Shown: one piece after another, positions 1 through 6,809 of the stretch
Layout: the number at the start of each line of letters is the position of its first letter
How positions within the stretch are numbered: the stretch's first letter is position 1
NCBI GenBank assembly: GCA_025996815.1
Contig: BNTT01000156.1
Location: 1-7,227, forward strand
Source of the DNA: Bacteroidia bacterium
GTDB taxonomy: Bacteria; Bacteroidota; Bacteroidia; Bacteroidales; Azobacteroidaceae
Direction of reading: 5' to 3'
Length of the DNA stretch: 7,227 bases
Notes under the pieces: generated by a model
Told to the model about the DNA's origin: nothing
What the model saw: only the letters and a program-made list of their open reading frames with translations
Database searches by the model: none
Position numbers and translations under genes: made by a program

Positions 1-7
1 CACGGTT

Positions 8-19
8 ATTTTGCAAAAT
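8..19. repeat. Perfect 12-base palindrome ATTTTGCAAAAT
   Basis: The sequence ATTTTGCAAAAT equals its own reverse complement and lies in the AT-rich stretch past the end of murI. It could be a protein-binding site, the end of another feature outside the window, or chance in AT-rich DNA. No gene is visible in bases 1-55. Confidence 0.4.
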
Positions 20-55
20 GGATGCGGCAATTTAACAAAATTAGTTTGGTATTTA

Positions 56-640
56 CTAAAAATTAAACAAAAATAAGCGAAATTTCAACAATTCAGTTAA
101 CCAATTTCGGTGCAAGTGAGCGATGCTTCGGATGAAATAGTCGGTGCCTTCGGCTTCGGCTTCGCCGTTTTCTACTATTGGCACCCACATGGGGCAGGCT
201 TCGCCTGTGACGACGATGTCGGGGAAGAGTTTGTTCACTTCCAGCGGGTAGGATTCGGATTGGATGGTGCCGGGGGTGGCGAATACGCCCACGTGGCGTG
301 TGTGCGTGAGGTTGCCCACCGCTTCCACCGTTGGGCGGATAATCCCTAAGACGCGCTTGCGCACGTCCAGCAGCGGCAGGTCGCGCTGCTGAATCGTGCG
401 TAATGCTTTTGCCGACGCGGTGTTGCACGCCAGAATCACCAGCGGACAGCCGTCGTCGAAGAGCCTGCGAACTGCCTGTAGCGTAAATTCGTAAACCACC
501 TCAAACGAGCGCGAACCGTAGGGGGCGCGTGCATTGTCGCCCAGATACAGATAGTCGTACTGTGGCATCCGTTGCCGGATTTTCTCAAAGATGGTGAGAC
601 CGCCGTAGCCCGAATCGAATATGCCGATGGGTGCGTTTAT
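56..640 (-). CDS. murI: Glutamate racemase MurI, C-terminally truncated and without a standard start codon (possible pseudogene)
   Basis: MurI interconverts L- and D-glutamate in the cytoplasm, supplying D-Glu for peptidoglycan. The reading frame matches the family from residue 5 on: the IGIFDSGYGG motif with the catalytic-site Asp9-Ser10, then GDNARAPYG, then ILACNTASA with catalytic Cys72. The first ATG in frame (base 568) lies 24 codons in and would drop the Asp-Ser-Gly motif. No ATG, GTG, TTG or CTG occurs between that motif and the upstream in-frame stop at 656-658. The only well-placed candidate is an ATA at 638-640, which overlaps the skp stop, so I extend the gene to 640. The product would be 194 residues against about 260-280 for the family. 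Similarity fades around residue 178, and the GCTHYP motif with the second catalytic Cys is absent. The last codons are AT-rich and end at a stop at 56-58. Family identity is clear. Whether the gene works is doubtful: it could be a pseudogene, a rearranged copy or an assembly or sequencing error. Confidence 0.85.
   Translation of the reverse strand: MNAPIGIFDSGYGGLTIFEKIRQRMPQYDYLYLGDNARAPYGSRSFEVVYEFTLQAVRRLFDDGCPLVILACNTASAKALRTIQQRDLPLLDVRKRVLGIIRPTVEAVGNLTHTRHVGVFATPGTIQSESYPLEVNKLFPDIVVTGEACPMWVPIVENGEAEAEGTDYFIRSIAHLHRNWLTELLKFRLFLFNF
78..109 (-). terminator. Weak candidate terminator at the end of murI
   Basis: CGAAATT (78-84) and AATTTCG (103-109) are exact inverted repeats with an 18-base loop. 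On the minus strand they are followed by a U-rich tract leading to the murI stop. The stem is short and AT-rich and lies before the stop codon, so it would be a poor terminator. I list it only because the operon apparently ends here. Confidence 0.2.
637..640 (-). other. ATAA junction of skp stop and presumed murI start
   Basis: On the minus strand the four bases read ATAA: the skp stop TAA (637-639) overlaps an ATA in the murI frame (638-640). Three other junctions in this window read ATGA, with TGA stop and ATG start. Changing base 638 (plus strand T) to C would restore ATGA here as well. What is seen is the ATAA; the ancestral state is inference. Confidence 0.7.
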
Positions 641-1131
641 AGTCCCAACTTCTTTTTAACCAGCGGGGTAGCATCCACTGCCGTCGGGTTTACATACAAC
701 AGAGCCGCAGCATCCAGGATGTAGGCAAAATTGTTTTCGGCACCCACTTCTTGCAAGGCGTTGCGCACTTTGTCGTAAATCGGGCGCAGGAGGCTTTCGC
801 GCGTTTCACCAAAGCGTTGTTGCGACTGTTCCTGAAATAGACGTGCACGTTCTTCGATGTCTTTGATTTCCTGCATCCGACGAATGCGGATGCTTTCAAT
901 CAGTTTGTCGCCTTCGTCCATAAACGCCTTGTACTTCTTGGAGTACTCTTCCTCCAAAATACCCAGTTCCTTTTCAATAGCATTCTGCGTTTTCACGAGC
1001 GAATCCTGCATTTGGAGGTACTCAGGCAGTGTTGTGAGCACTTCCTGCGAATTGAAATGAGCGATTTTGTCCTGAGCAAACGCGCTCGTCGGGAGCGCAA
1101 ACAGCGCAACTAATACAAATTTCTTTAACAT
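637..1131 (-). CDS. skp: Skp/OmpH-family periplasmic chaperone (second tandem copy)
   Basis: Skp-family proteins are periplasmic holdase chaperones that keep unfolded outer-membrane proteins soluble on the way to BamA. The 164-residue product starts with a signal peptide, probably cut after Ala19 (SAFA, then Gln20). A short beta strand follows (KIAHFNSQEVL). A long charged helical region at about residues 45-115, rich in Glu, Lys, Gln and Arg, fits the coiled-coil tentacle. The final part (RESLLRP, then NNFAYILDAAALLYVNP) returns to the body domain. Length and layout fit the family. The start is at an ATG preceded by an A/T-rich leader without a clear Shine-Dalgarno sequence. It lies 16 bases after the first skp copy, and its TAA stop overlaps the abnormal start of murI. 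The two copies are clearly diverged, so they may have different clients; that is inference. Confidence 0.9.
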   Translation of the reverse strand: MLKKFVLVALFALPTSAFAQDKIAHFNSQEVLTTLPEYLQMQDSLVKTQNAIEKELGILEEEYSKKYKAFMDEGDKLIESIRIRRMQEIKDIEERARLFQEQSQQRFGETRESLLRPIYDKVRNALQEVGAENNFAYILDAAALLYVNPTAVDATPLVKKKLGL

Positions 1132-1147
1132 ATTTTTTTGTTTTTAA

Positions 1148-1669
1148 TTATTTTGAAAATCCTAATTTTGCTAACACTTCGTTGCTGATGTCAATCGTCG
1201 GCGAGGCGTAGATGACGCTCGTGGCAGACGCGCGGTCCACGATGAGCACATACTCTTTGGCTGTCGCGATGTCTTTCACCGCCTCGTAAATGTCGTCCTG
1301 AATGGGTTTGAGGAGGCTTTCGCGCCTCTTAAACAGTTCGCCGTCTGTGCCGAAATATTTCCGTTTCAGATCTTGGGCTTCCTGTTCTTTTGTTACAATC
1401 TCCGTTTCGCGCTTGCTTTTCGCGTCCGGAGCGAGTGTTGCCAAATCGGCTTGATACGCCTTATACAGCGCTTGCGCCTCCTGCTGCACCTTGTCCACCT
1501 CCGCCTGCCAGCGTTTTGAAAGCGTGGACAACTGCTCATTGGCTACCTCGTAATTAGGAATATTCTTTAGGATATATTCCATGTCAATCAAAGCGTATTT
1601 CTGCGCTTGCACACTTGTGGCACCCATCAGGGCTGCCGCCAATAAGATACTACATACAATCTTTTTCAT
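1148..1669 (-). CDS. skp: Skp/OmpH-family periplasmic chaperone (first tandem copy)
   Basis: This is the first of two adjacent Skp/OmpH genes, expected to bind nascent outer-membrane proteins in the periplasm. The 173-residue product has a signal peptide with a probable cut after Ala22 (SVQA, then Gln23). The usual opening of the mature protein follows (KYALIDMEYILKNIPNYE). A charged helical stretch from about residue 45 to 120 fits the coiled-coil arms, and the C-terminal body contains RRESLLKP and EYVLIVDRASATSVIYA. Cys6 lies in the signal sequence but is not in a lipobox. The gene starts 21 bases after bamA, the usual partner arrangement, and has an A-rich leader. An overlapping ATG at 1674-1676 is out of frame and not used. 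Family assignment is secure. The gene name for each copy is conventional, and many genomes list both simply as OmpH-family proteins. Confidence 0.92.
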   Translation of the reverse strand: MKKIVCSILLAAALMGATSVQAQKYALIDMEYILKNIPNYEVANEQLSTLSKRWQAEVDKVQQEAQALYKAYQADLATLAPDAKSKRETEIVTKEQEAQDLKRKYFGTDGELFKRRESLLKPIQDDIYEAVKDIATAKEYVLIVDRASATSVIYASPTIDISNEVLAKLGFSK

Positions 1670-1690
1670 ATTTCATACTGTTTTAAATTG

Positions 1691-4354
1691 TTAAAATTCT
1701 TGTCCCAATATAAAGTGAATTTGCGACCCCGAGATGTTGCTCGATGGCGTGGGGCGGTCGAAGCCATACGCCCAGTCGAGTCCCATCAAGCCTATCATCG
1801 GCAGGAAAATGCGCACGCCAACGCCCGCCGAGCGTTTCAAATCAAACGGATTGAAATATTTCACGTTTGACCACGCATTGCCCGCCTCCACAAACGTCAA
1901 GCCGTAAATCGTTGCCGACTGTTCGAGCATAAACGGATAGCGGAGTTCCATCCCGATGCGCGTGTAGGCATAGCCATCCTGATTCGGAGTGAGCGAGCCG
2001 CCCTCGTAGCCGCGCAAACCAATCGTTTCGTTGGCATACATACTCGAATAGCCGCTCATCCCGTCGCCACCCATATAAAATGTCTGAAACGGGTTGAACT
2101 TGTTTGGATTATAACTGTTCAGAAACCCGTATTCAAAACGGCTCATGACAACCGGCGTCCGCTTCGGACCGTTGTTGACAGGCAGTTTCGCGAGCGGGAT
2201 AAACAGTTTCCCCTTGAATTTCACCTTGTAATATTCTATCCACTTAAACATTCCCGGGTCCATTTGTGCCATCGAGGCATAATCGCGACCGTCCCACAAA
2301 GAATAGGGCGGTGTGCCGTTCACCGACAGCGAGAATGTCGACCCCGACCGTGTGTAGAGCGGGTTGTCTATCGAACTGCGCCCCAAAGTTACGCCCAGCG
2401 ACAGCTCGTTGGCATTGCCGTTTTGCATCACAAAATACTGCCAGTCGCTCATCATATACCGCTGGTAGCCCAATTCTGCCGACAGGGTAAAGTACATATC
2501 GGGCCAGTTCAACCGGCGGCTGTGCCCAATGCTCGCCCCAAACATTTTCATGGACTTGCTGTCGTCATAAGCCACAGTGGAGGTGCTGCTGTTGTTGTAG
2601 TAGCTGTTGTAACCATACAAGCTGCGCGGATCCATACCCGTTTGAATCATATAGAACGCGCTGATTGACAGCCCGTTAGGTCGTTTGCTGCCGAGCCAGG
2701 GTTCCATGAATGAGATGCTGTAGGATTGATAAAACCGCCCATTGGTTTGCCCGCTCACCGACAACGATTGTCCTTCGCCCTGCGGAATAATGCCCCTGTA
2801 CATGCTGGGGTGTATCAAATTTTTGAACGAGAAGTTGTTAAACACCAAACTTACACGCCCCACAAGTCCTGTTTGTCCATATCCTAAGGAAAATTCCACC
2901 TGGTCGCTGGCTTTGCCGGTCAGGTTGTAGGTCAAGTCCATGGTTCCGTTTTGCTGGTTGGGTGTCTGCTGAATCATATCGCCCGCCTCCATATCGAAAT
3001 GCTTCATATTTCCCAACATACGGAGGGATTCCATCACGGCATCCTTGCTGTAGAGTTGTCCGGGTTTTGTGGTCAATTCGCGGCGGATGATGTCTTCATA
3101 CACGCGGTCGTTGCCGTTGATATTTACCTGATTGATAGTGGCTTGCGTGCCTTCGGTGATGCGAATTTCCAGGTCAATCGAGTCGTTGTCTATCTGCACC
3201 TCCACCGCATCGGGATAGGAGAAGATGTAACCCTGATTGTAGTATAAATTGGCAACCGCCTCGTCGTCAGCCATCAGTTTGTCGTTCAGTTTCTTCTGAT
3301 TGTAAACGTCGCCCGGTTTCATATCCAGCACATGGCTCAGCCCCTCGGTGGGGTAAACGGTGTTGCCCACCCAGGTCACCTTGCGCAGGTGGTATTTGTT
3401 ACCTTCCGAAACGTGGACGTAGATATTGACCTTTTTGGCGGATTCGCCCTTTTTGTCTAAAATCGGCACCACGCTGTCGGTAACGATACGGGCATCGCGA
3501 TAGCCTTTTTCGTTGTATTTGGCAATGATATTGTTCAAATCTTCGGTGTAGTCGTCGCGATTGAATTTGGTTGAGCGCAACCATTTGTGCGTAAATTCCT
3601 TAAACGACACGCGCCGCCCGAAGACCGGCTCGTTGGTCTTTTTCATCGCCACTTTCAGTTCCGAAGTCGCCACGCTGTCGTTGCCGGCAATATAGACGTG
3701 GCTGATTTTGACCTTTTCTTTCTTGTCTACGGTGATTTCCAGAATGATTTTCCCCGGATTAGACACATCGGGTTTCTGCTGAATTTTTATCTCGGCATTG
3801 GTGAAACTTTTTTTGTCAAAATAGGCTTTCAACCGCCGGCGACTGCGGCTTATAATGTTTGGCGTGATGGGGCTTCCCCGAAAAACGCCGATGGTGCCTT
3901 CCAATTCTTCGCGCTCGCCCTTGCTCACGCCGTGAAACAGGACGCTCGAAATGACCGGGGAAGGGCGCAGCCTCACAGCCAGCCAAACGCTGTCGGCAGT
4001 GAGCCGGCTGGCTAAAATCGTTACATCGGAAAACAGTCCCGTCTTCCAAAACGACTTTTGGGCAGCCGCAATCTCGTCGCCCGGCACCTTCACGCGGTCG
4101 CCAATGCTCAGTCCGGATATGCCCACGAGCACATAATCCTGATAGCCGTAGTTTTCCACGCCGGACACTTTGATGTCGGCGATGGTGTATTTTTTCGCGT
4201 TGTTGAGCGTGTACTTTATTTCGGGCACCTCGTAGGTGACGGTATCGGTATCGCCGCCGCCGCCGCCAACCGCGAGGCTATCCTGCGCCTTCAATGCACT
4301 TGCCGAACCCAGCAGGAGTGCTGAAAATAACACTATCTTATTCATTTTATTCAT
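1691..4354 (-). CDS. bamA: Outer-membrane protein assembly factor BamA (Omp85 family)
   Basis: BamA is the essential core of the BAM complex and inserts beta-barrel proteins into the outer membrane. The 887-residue product has a signal peptide probably cut after Ala23 (LKA, then Gln24) and a run of five glycines at 30-34. A periplasmic part of about 430 residues with the POTRA pattern follows, including IADIKVSGVENY near its start, VNIYVHVSEGNKYHLRKV and INQVNINGNDRVYEDIIRREL. The last 400 or so residues form the barrel, rich in aromatic and alternating residues, with the conserved loop-6 motif LRGYEGG at 780-786. The protein ends in Phe (HFILGQEF), as expected for a barrel assembly signal. 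Length fits Bacteroidota homologues with five POTRA domains. The start at 4354 overlaps the uppS stop as ATGA, which implies coupled translation; a second Met at codon 4 is possible but less likely. The skp genes follow downstream, as in many bacteria. Confidence 0.97.
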   Translation of the reverse strand: MNKMNKIVLFSALLLGSASALKAQDSLAVGGGGGDTDTVTYEVPEIKYTLNNAKKYTIADIKVSGVENYGYQDYVLVGISGLSIGDRVKVPGDEIAAAQKSFWKTGLFSDVTILASRLTADSVWLAVRLRPSPVISSVLFHGVSKGEREELEGTIGVFRGSPITPNIISRSRRRLKAYFDKKSFTNAEIKIQQKPDVSNPGKIILEITVDKKEKVKISHVYIAGNDSVATSELKVAMKKTNEPVFGRRVSFKEFTHKWLRSTKFNRDDYTEDLNNIIAKYNEKGYRDARIVTDSVVPILDKKGESAKKVNIYVHVSEGNKYHLRKVTWVGNTVYPTEGLSHVLDMKPGDVYNQKKLNDKLMADDEAVANLYYNQGYIFSYPDAVEVQIDNDSIDLEIRITEGTQATINQVNINGNDRVYEDIIRRELTTKPGQLYSKDAVMESLRMLGNMKHFDMEAGDMIQQTPNQQNGTMDLTYNLTGKASDQVEFSLGYGQTGLVGRVSLVFNNFSFKNLIHPSMYRGIIPQGEGQSLSVSGQTNGRFYQSYSISFMEPWLGSKRPNGLSISAFYMIQTGMDPRSLYGYNSYYNNSSTSTVAYDDSKSMKMFGASIGHSRRLNWPDMYFTLSAELGYQRYMMSDWQYFVMQNGNANELSLGVTLGRSSIDNPLYTRSGSTFSLSVNGTPPYSLWDGRDYASMAQMDPGMFKWIEYYKVKFKGKLFIPLAKLPVNNGPKRTPVVMSRFEYGFLNSYNPNKFNPFQTFYMGGDGMSGYSSMYANETIGLRGYEGGSLTPNQDGYAYTRIGMELRYPFMLEQSATIYGLTFVEAGNAWSNVKYFNPFDLKRSAGVGVRIFLPMIGLMGLDWAYGFDRPTPSSNISGSQIHFILGQEF
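3977..4013 (-). repeat. Inverted repeat (8-base GC-rich arms) inside bamA
   Basis: AGCCAGCC at 3977-3984 and GGCTGGCT at 4006-4013 are exact reverse complements with a 21-base loop. The transcript could form a strong hairpin about 340-380 bases into bamA. A competing pairing exists between CTCAC (3972-3976) and GTGAG (3999-4003). No U-run follows, so it does not look like an intrinsic terminator. A role is not shown, and codon choice for Ala-Ser and Leu-Ala may explain it. Confidence 0.5.
4253..4267. repeat. (GCC)5 trinucleotide repeat in bamA
   Basis: Five perfect GCC units on the plus strand read as five GGC glycine codons (residues 30-34) just after the BamA signal peptide. Changes in repeat number would stay in frame and would only alter the length of a flexible linker. 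Confidence 0.9.
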
Positions 4355-5091
4355 TCTGTATATAGTTGTTCGCTCGTTTTTCCAAACCGCCGCTCGCGGG
4401 TTTGAAAATCGGCAATTGCTTCATAAAATTGTTCGGCGCGAAAATCGGGCCAATGGATGTCCGTAAAATAGAGTTCGGCGTAAGCCAGTTGCCACAGCAG
4501 ATAGTTGCTCATCCGCCGCTCGCCACCCGTGCGAATCAGCAAATCGGGGTCGGGCATCTCCTTTGTACACAGGAAGTTATGAAAAACCTCCTCTGTGACA
4601 TCGTCCACCGCCAAGCGTCCGTTCAGCACCTCTCCGGCAATCGTCCGGGCGGCATTCGCAATCTCCCAGCGCGACGAATAGCTCAATGCGAGCGTTAGAA
4701 CGAGCGCGGTGTTCGTTGCCGTTTTGCGGATACACTCCTGCAAATTGTCGCGTGCGCTCTGCGGCAGGCGGCTCAAATCGCCGATGACGCGCAACGATAC
4801 GCCGTTTTTCATCAAATCTTCCGTCTCGCGTTGCACCGCAATCACCACCAGTTCCATCAGCGCATCCACTTCCGACTGCGGGCGATTCCAATTTTCATTC
4901 GAGAACGTGTAGAGCGTGAGATACTTGACGCCGATTTCGACCGCCGCCTCCACCACCTTGCGCACCGACACCACACCTTCGCGATGACCCTCGTAGCGGT
5001 CAAATTCGCGTTGCTGCGCCCAGCGTCCATTGCCATCCATGATGATGGCAACATGCTGCGGAAATCGCTGTATATCAATCTGTTCGCTCAT
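4351..5091 (-). CDS. uppS: Undecaprenyl diphosphate synthase (isoprenyl transferase)
   Basis: UppS is a cytoplasmic, membrane-associated cis-prenyltransferase. It adds isopentenyl diphosphate units to farnesyl diphosphate, giving the C55 carrier lipid used for peptidoglycan, LPS and capsule. The 246-residue length is typical. Visible motifs are IIMDGNGRWA with catalytic Asp19, the Gly-His pair of YEGHREGV that follows, LYTFSNENWNRP, LALSYSSRWEI, and PDPDLLIRTGGERRMSNYLLWQLAYAELYFTD near the C terminus with its diphosphate-binding Arg residues. ALSYSSRWEI replaces the ALNYGGR wording of enteric bacteria, a variant I associate with Bacteroidales. Both ends overlap neighbours by four bases (ATGA), with the PorG-like gene upstream and bamA downstream, so translation is probably coupled. 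The start at 5091 is fixed by that overlap and by the normal distance to the first motif. Confidence 0.97.
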   Translation of the reverse strand: MSEQIDIQRFPQHVAIIMDGNGRWAQQREFDRYEGHREGVVSVRKVVEAAVEIGVKYLTLYTFSNENWNRPQSEVDALMELVVIAVQRETEDLMKNGVSLRVIGDLSRLPQSARDNLQECIRKTATNTALVLTLALSYSSRWEIANAARTIAGEVLNGRLAVDDVTEEVFHNFLCTKEMPDPDLLIRTGGERRMSNYLLWQLAYAELYFTDIHWPDFRAEQFYEAIADFQTRERRFGKTSEQLYTE

Positions 5092-5786
5092 AAATAGGTC
5101 TTACATCGTTCATCTCTCGTGCCAAAATCCCAAGTTATCGACACTAATATCGTATTATATCTGTCCATGTTTTTGAACAGCCCGCTGTTTGTCCTGTACG
5201 GGTCATTCAAATCCGTTCCGGATGGGCTGCCTCCATCAAAATCATCTCTGAAAAGTTGGTGCACCGCCCATTCCACGCCCACATTCAGGCGATTTTTCAC
5301 TTTATACCTCACTCCAAGCCCCAAGGGGACTTGAAATCCCAAAAATCCCTTCGCGCCTCTAATGATTGTTGCCCCCAATCCGGCGAAGACGTATGGCGTA
5401 AATTGGTACGTGTCTAAGTACGCAAATTTATCGCTGTAAGGCAAAAAATTAAACTCTATACGCTCTGTCACTGCCATAAACACGTTTTTAAACGCCGTTT
5501 GCTCATGACCGGGGAACACGTTTTTCACATTTTCGGTGTCGTCATACACTTGTGCCACCAATATGTTTGACGAAATTGCCCAGCGAAAGTTTAAATTGCT
5601 CCGAAAAACAAGCCCTCCGGCGGGGTTCAACCCGTGCACCAAATTGCTCGGATTTGCATCGCCCATATAGTTTGCCAAACCTCCAACAGCCCCAATTTCA
5701 TATCTGTATTCCTGTGCAACCGCTGTCGCACAAGCCCCTGCCCAAAGCAGGATTGGTAATATGCAGTTTGAAATCGACTTCATCAT
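5088..5786 (-). CDS. DUF6089/PorG-family outer-membrane beta-barrel protein
   Basis: The 232-residue product begins with a signal peptide (probable cut after Ala24 in TAVA, then Gln25). The mature part looks like a small outer-membrane beta barrel: YEIGAVGGLANYMGD at the start, then alternating aromatic and polar strands such as RIEFNFLPY, YQFTPYVFAGLGATI, VPLGLGVRYKVKNRLNVGVEWAVHQLF and YNTILVSITWDFG. This pattern and the place directly before uppS and bamA match the DUF6089 family, which includes Porphyromonas gingivalis PorG of the type IX secretion system. Relatives also occur in Bacteroidales without that system, so I give no symbol and do not infer type IX secretion from this gene alone. 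Two Met codons stand in a row at the start, and either could be used. Cys19 follows Ala-Gly-Ala, a weak lipobox look-alike, but the later AVAQ site fits a standard signal peptidase better. The gene overlaps uppS by four bases. Confidence 0.82.
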   Translation of the reverse strand: MMKSISNCILPILLWAGACATAVAQEYRYEIGAVGGLANYMGDANPSNLVHGLNPAGGLVFRSNLNFRWAISSNILVAQVYDDTENVKNVFPGHEQTAFKNVFMAVTERIEFNFLPYSDKFAYLDTYQFTPYVFAGLGATIIRGAKGFLGFQVPLGLGVRYKVKNRLNVGVEWAVHQLFRDDFDGGSPSGTDLNDPYRTNSGLFKNMDRYNTILVSITWDFGTRDERCKTYL

Positions 5787-5822
5787 ATATATAACGTGAA
5801 AATCGCTCCAAAATTGTCTTTG

Positions 5823-6809
5823 CTACAACCGCGAATTGAGGGCAGCCCGCCAAACGGTGTTGCCGCCCGCGGTGTCGTCCTCGTAGATGATGTAAAAATA
5901 GCGTCCCTCGGCATCCACGCGCACTTCCGCGTTTGTGAAATTGACCGGCGGGTTTGCCTTCGACGGCTTTATGCGCCACGTCAGCCCCCTGTCTACCGAA
6001 TAATAGACCTGCCGATTGGGTTCGCCATCCGCCAATGTCCCGTTGATACACCAAATTTCATTATTATAAGCGAACGCATTGCCGCCGTCGATTTTCGGCA
6101 GGCGTGCACTCGCGTTCAGCGAAAAAAACTCCAGCCACGATTGCCCGCCGTTTTGAGTTGCCCAAACGGTGGTATCCGAATTGCCGCCAATCAGCATAAT
6201 TTGCTCAACGGCGTGCTCACCGGTGCCAATTTTCAACGCAACCACCGAATAGTTGGACGTTGGAAAACAAGCCGGCAACGGCTCCGGCAACACAAAGGTT
6301 GGCAGCGGCGACGGCGGCGGCACATCGCCTGCAAACAGTTGATACTGAACAGAATCGGGGTCTATTTTGTGCTTATTCACCGATAGCATATATTCCTTTT
6401 TGACACCATAAGCAGCGTAGATATTAAACTGAATGGGGCTGTTCGGCACAACAGTCAGCGAGTCGCCCGAAGATATCCACGTCAGAGTATCCACCTCCGC
6501 ACGCATCGCGGCATAACTGTAAACCGTCGTATAGGTTACTTTCACCCGAATGCTATCCGCGAATGGATACAATTTGGAGAAATCCGTGTCGTAAGGCAAC
6601 GAATCGTGATTATAGACCTCACCCGTGATTTGGTCGATGCTGAACTTGGCTTTTGCCAACTCCGGCACCGAGTCGTGAGCCAGCGACAAAGTGAGGATTT
6701 GTGCATTTCCTGCATTGGCATCCTCCTCATAAACGACGTCGTCGGTGTTGAGACACGACGAAGCCATGCACACCAACAGCGAAACAAGAACACCTGCTTT
6801 GAACTTCAT
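5823..6809 (-). CDS. DUF6242-like lipoprotein with Asp-box motifs, probably surface-exposed
   Basis: The 328-residue product starts with a lipoprotein signal whose lipobox Ala-Ser-Ser-Cys places the lipidated residue at Cys19. The following CLNTDD is acidic, loosely like the Bacteroidota signal for export to the cell surface. Residues about 38-155 resemble the DUF6242 N-terminal domain as I recall it, with the phrases FSIDQITGEVYNHDSLP, SPIQFNIYAAYGVKKEY and IDPDSVQYQ. A proline-rich linker (about 164-183) leads to a second domain with two Asp-box motifs, TQNGGQSW at 218-225 (Asn in place of Asp) and SVDRGLTW at 271-278, as in beta-propeller proteins of the BNR/sialidase type. Two boxes are too few for a full propeller, and relatives I recall are longer, so the C-terminal domain may be shortened. 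Substrate and role are unknown. The start overlaps the nuoJ stop as ATGA. A 36-base gap separates the gene from the PorG-like gene downstream. Confidence 0.75.
   Translation of the reverse strand: MKFKAGVLVSLLVCMASSCLNTDDVVYEEDANAGNAQILTLSLAHDSVPELAKAKFSIDQITGEVYNHDSLPYDTDFSKLYPFADSIRVKVTYTTVYSYAAMRAEVDTLTWISSGDSLTVVPNSPIQFNIYAAYGVKKEYMLSVNKHKIDPDSVQYQLFAGDVPPPSPLPTFVLPEPLPACFPTSNYSVVALKIGTGEHAVEQIMLIGGNSDTTVWATQNGGQSWLEFFSLNASARLPKIDGGNAFAYNNEIWCINGTLADGEPNRQVYYSVDRGLTWRIKPSKANPPVNFTNAEVRVDAEGRYFYIIYEDDTAGGNTVWRAALNSRL

Noticed and set aside
3587..4015. Plus-strand open frames opposite bamA, up to 142 codons
   Set aside because: They are antisense to a clear BamA reading frame and show no signal peptide, domain or family motif.
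5728..5786. PorG-like protein as a lipoprotein (Cys19 after Ala-Gly-Ala)
   Set aside because: The -3 residue is not the usual Leu, the context fits the hydrophobic core poorly, and an Ala-Val-Ala/Gln cleavage site follows directly. Known PorG is a barrel, not a lipoprotein.
5787..5822. Possible promoter in the 36-base gap before the PorG-like gene
   Set aside because: The gap is AT-rich with a TATATAT run, but I could not fit the Bacteroidota -33 TTTG and -7 TAnnTTTG pair at proper spacing.
5796..6386. Long open frame on the plus strand, 196 codons
   Set aside because: It lies entirely antisense to the lipoprotein gene (and its downstream gap), has no recognisable family wording and mirrors the codon bias of the opposite strand.
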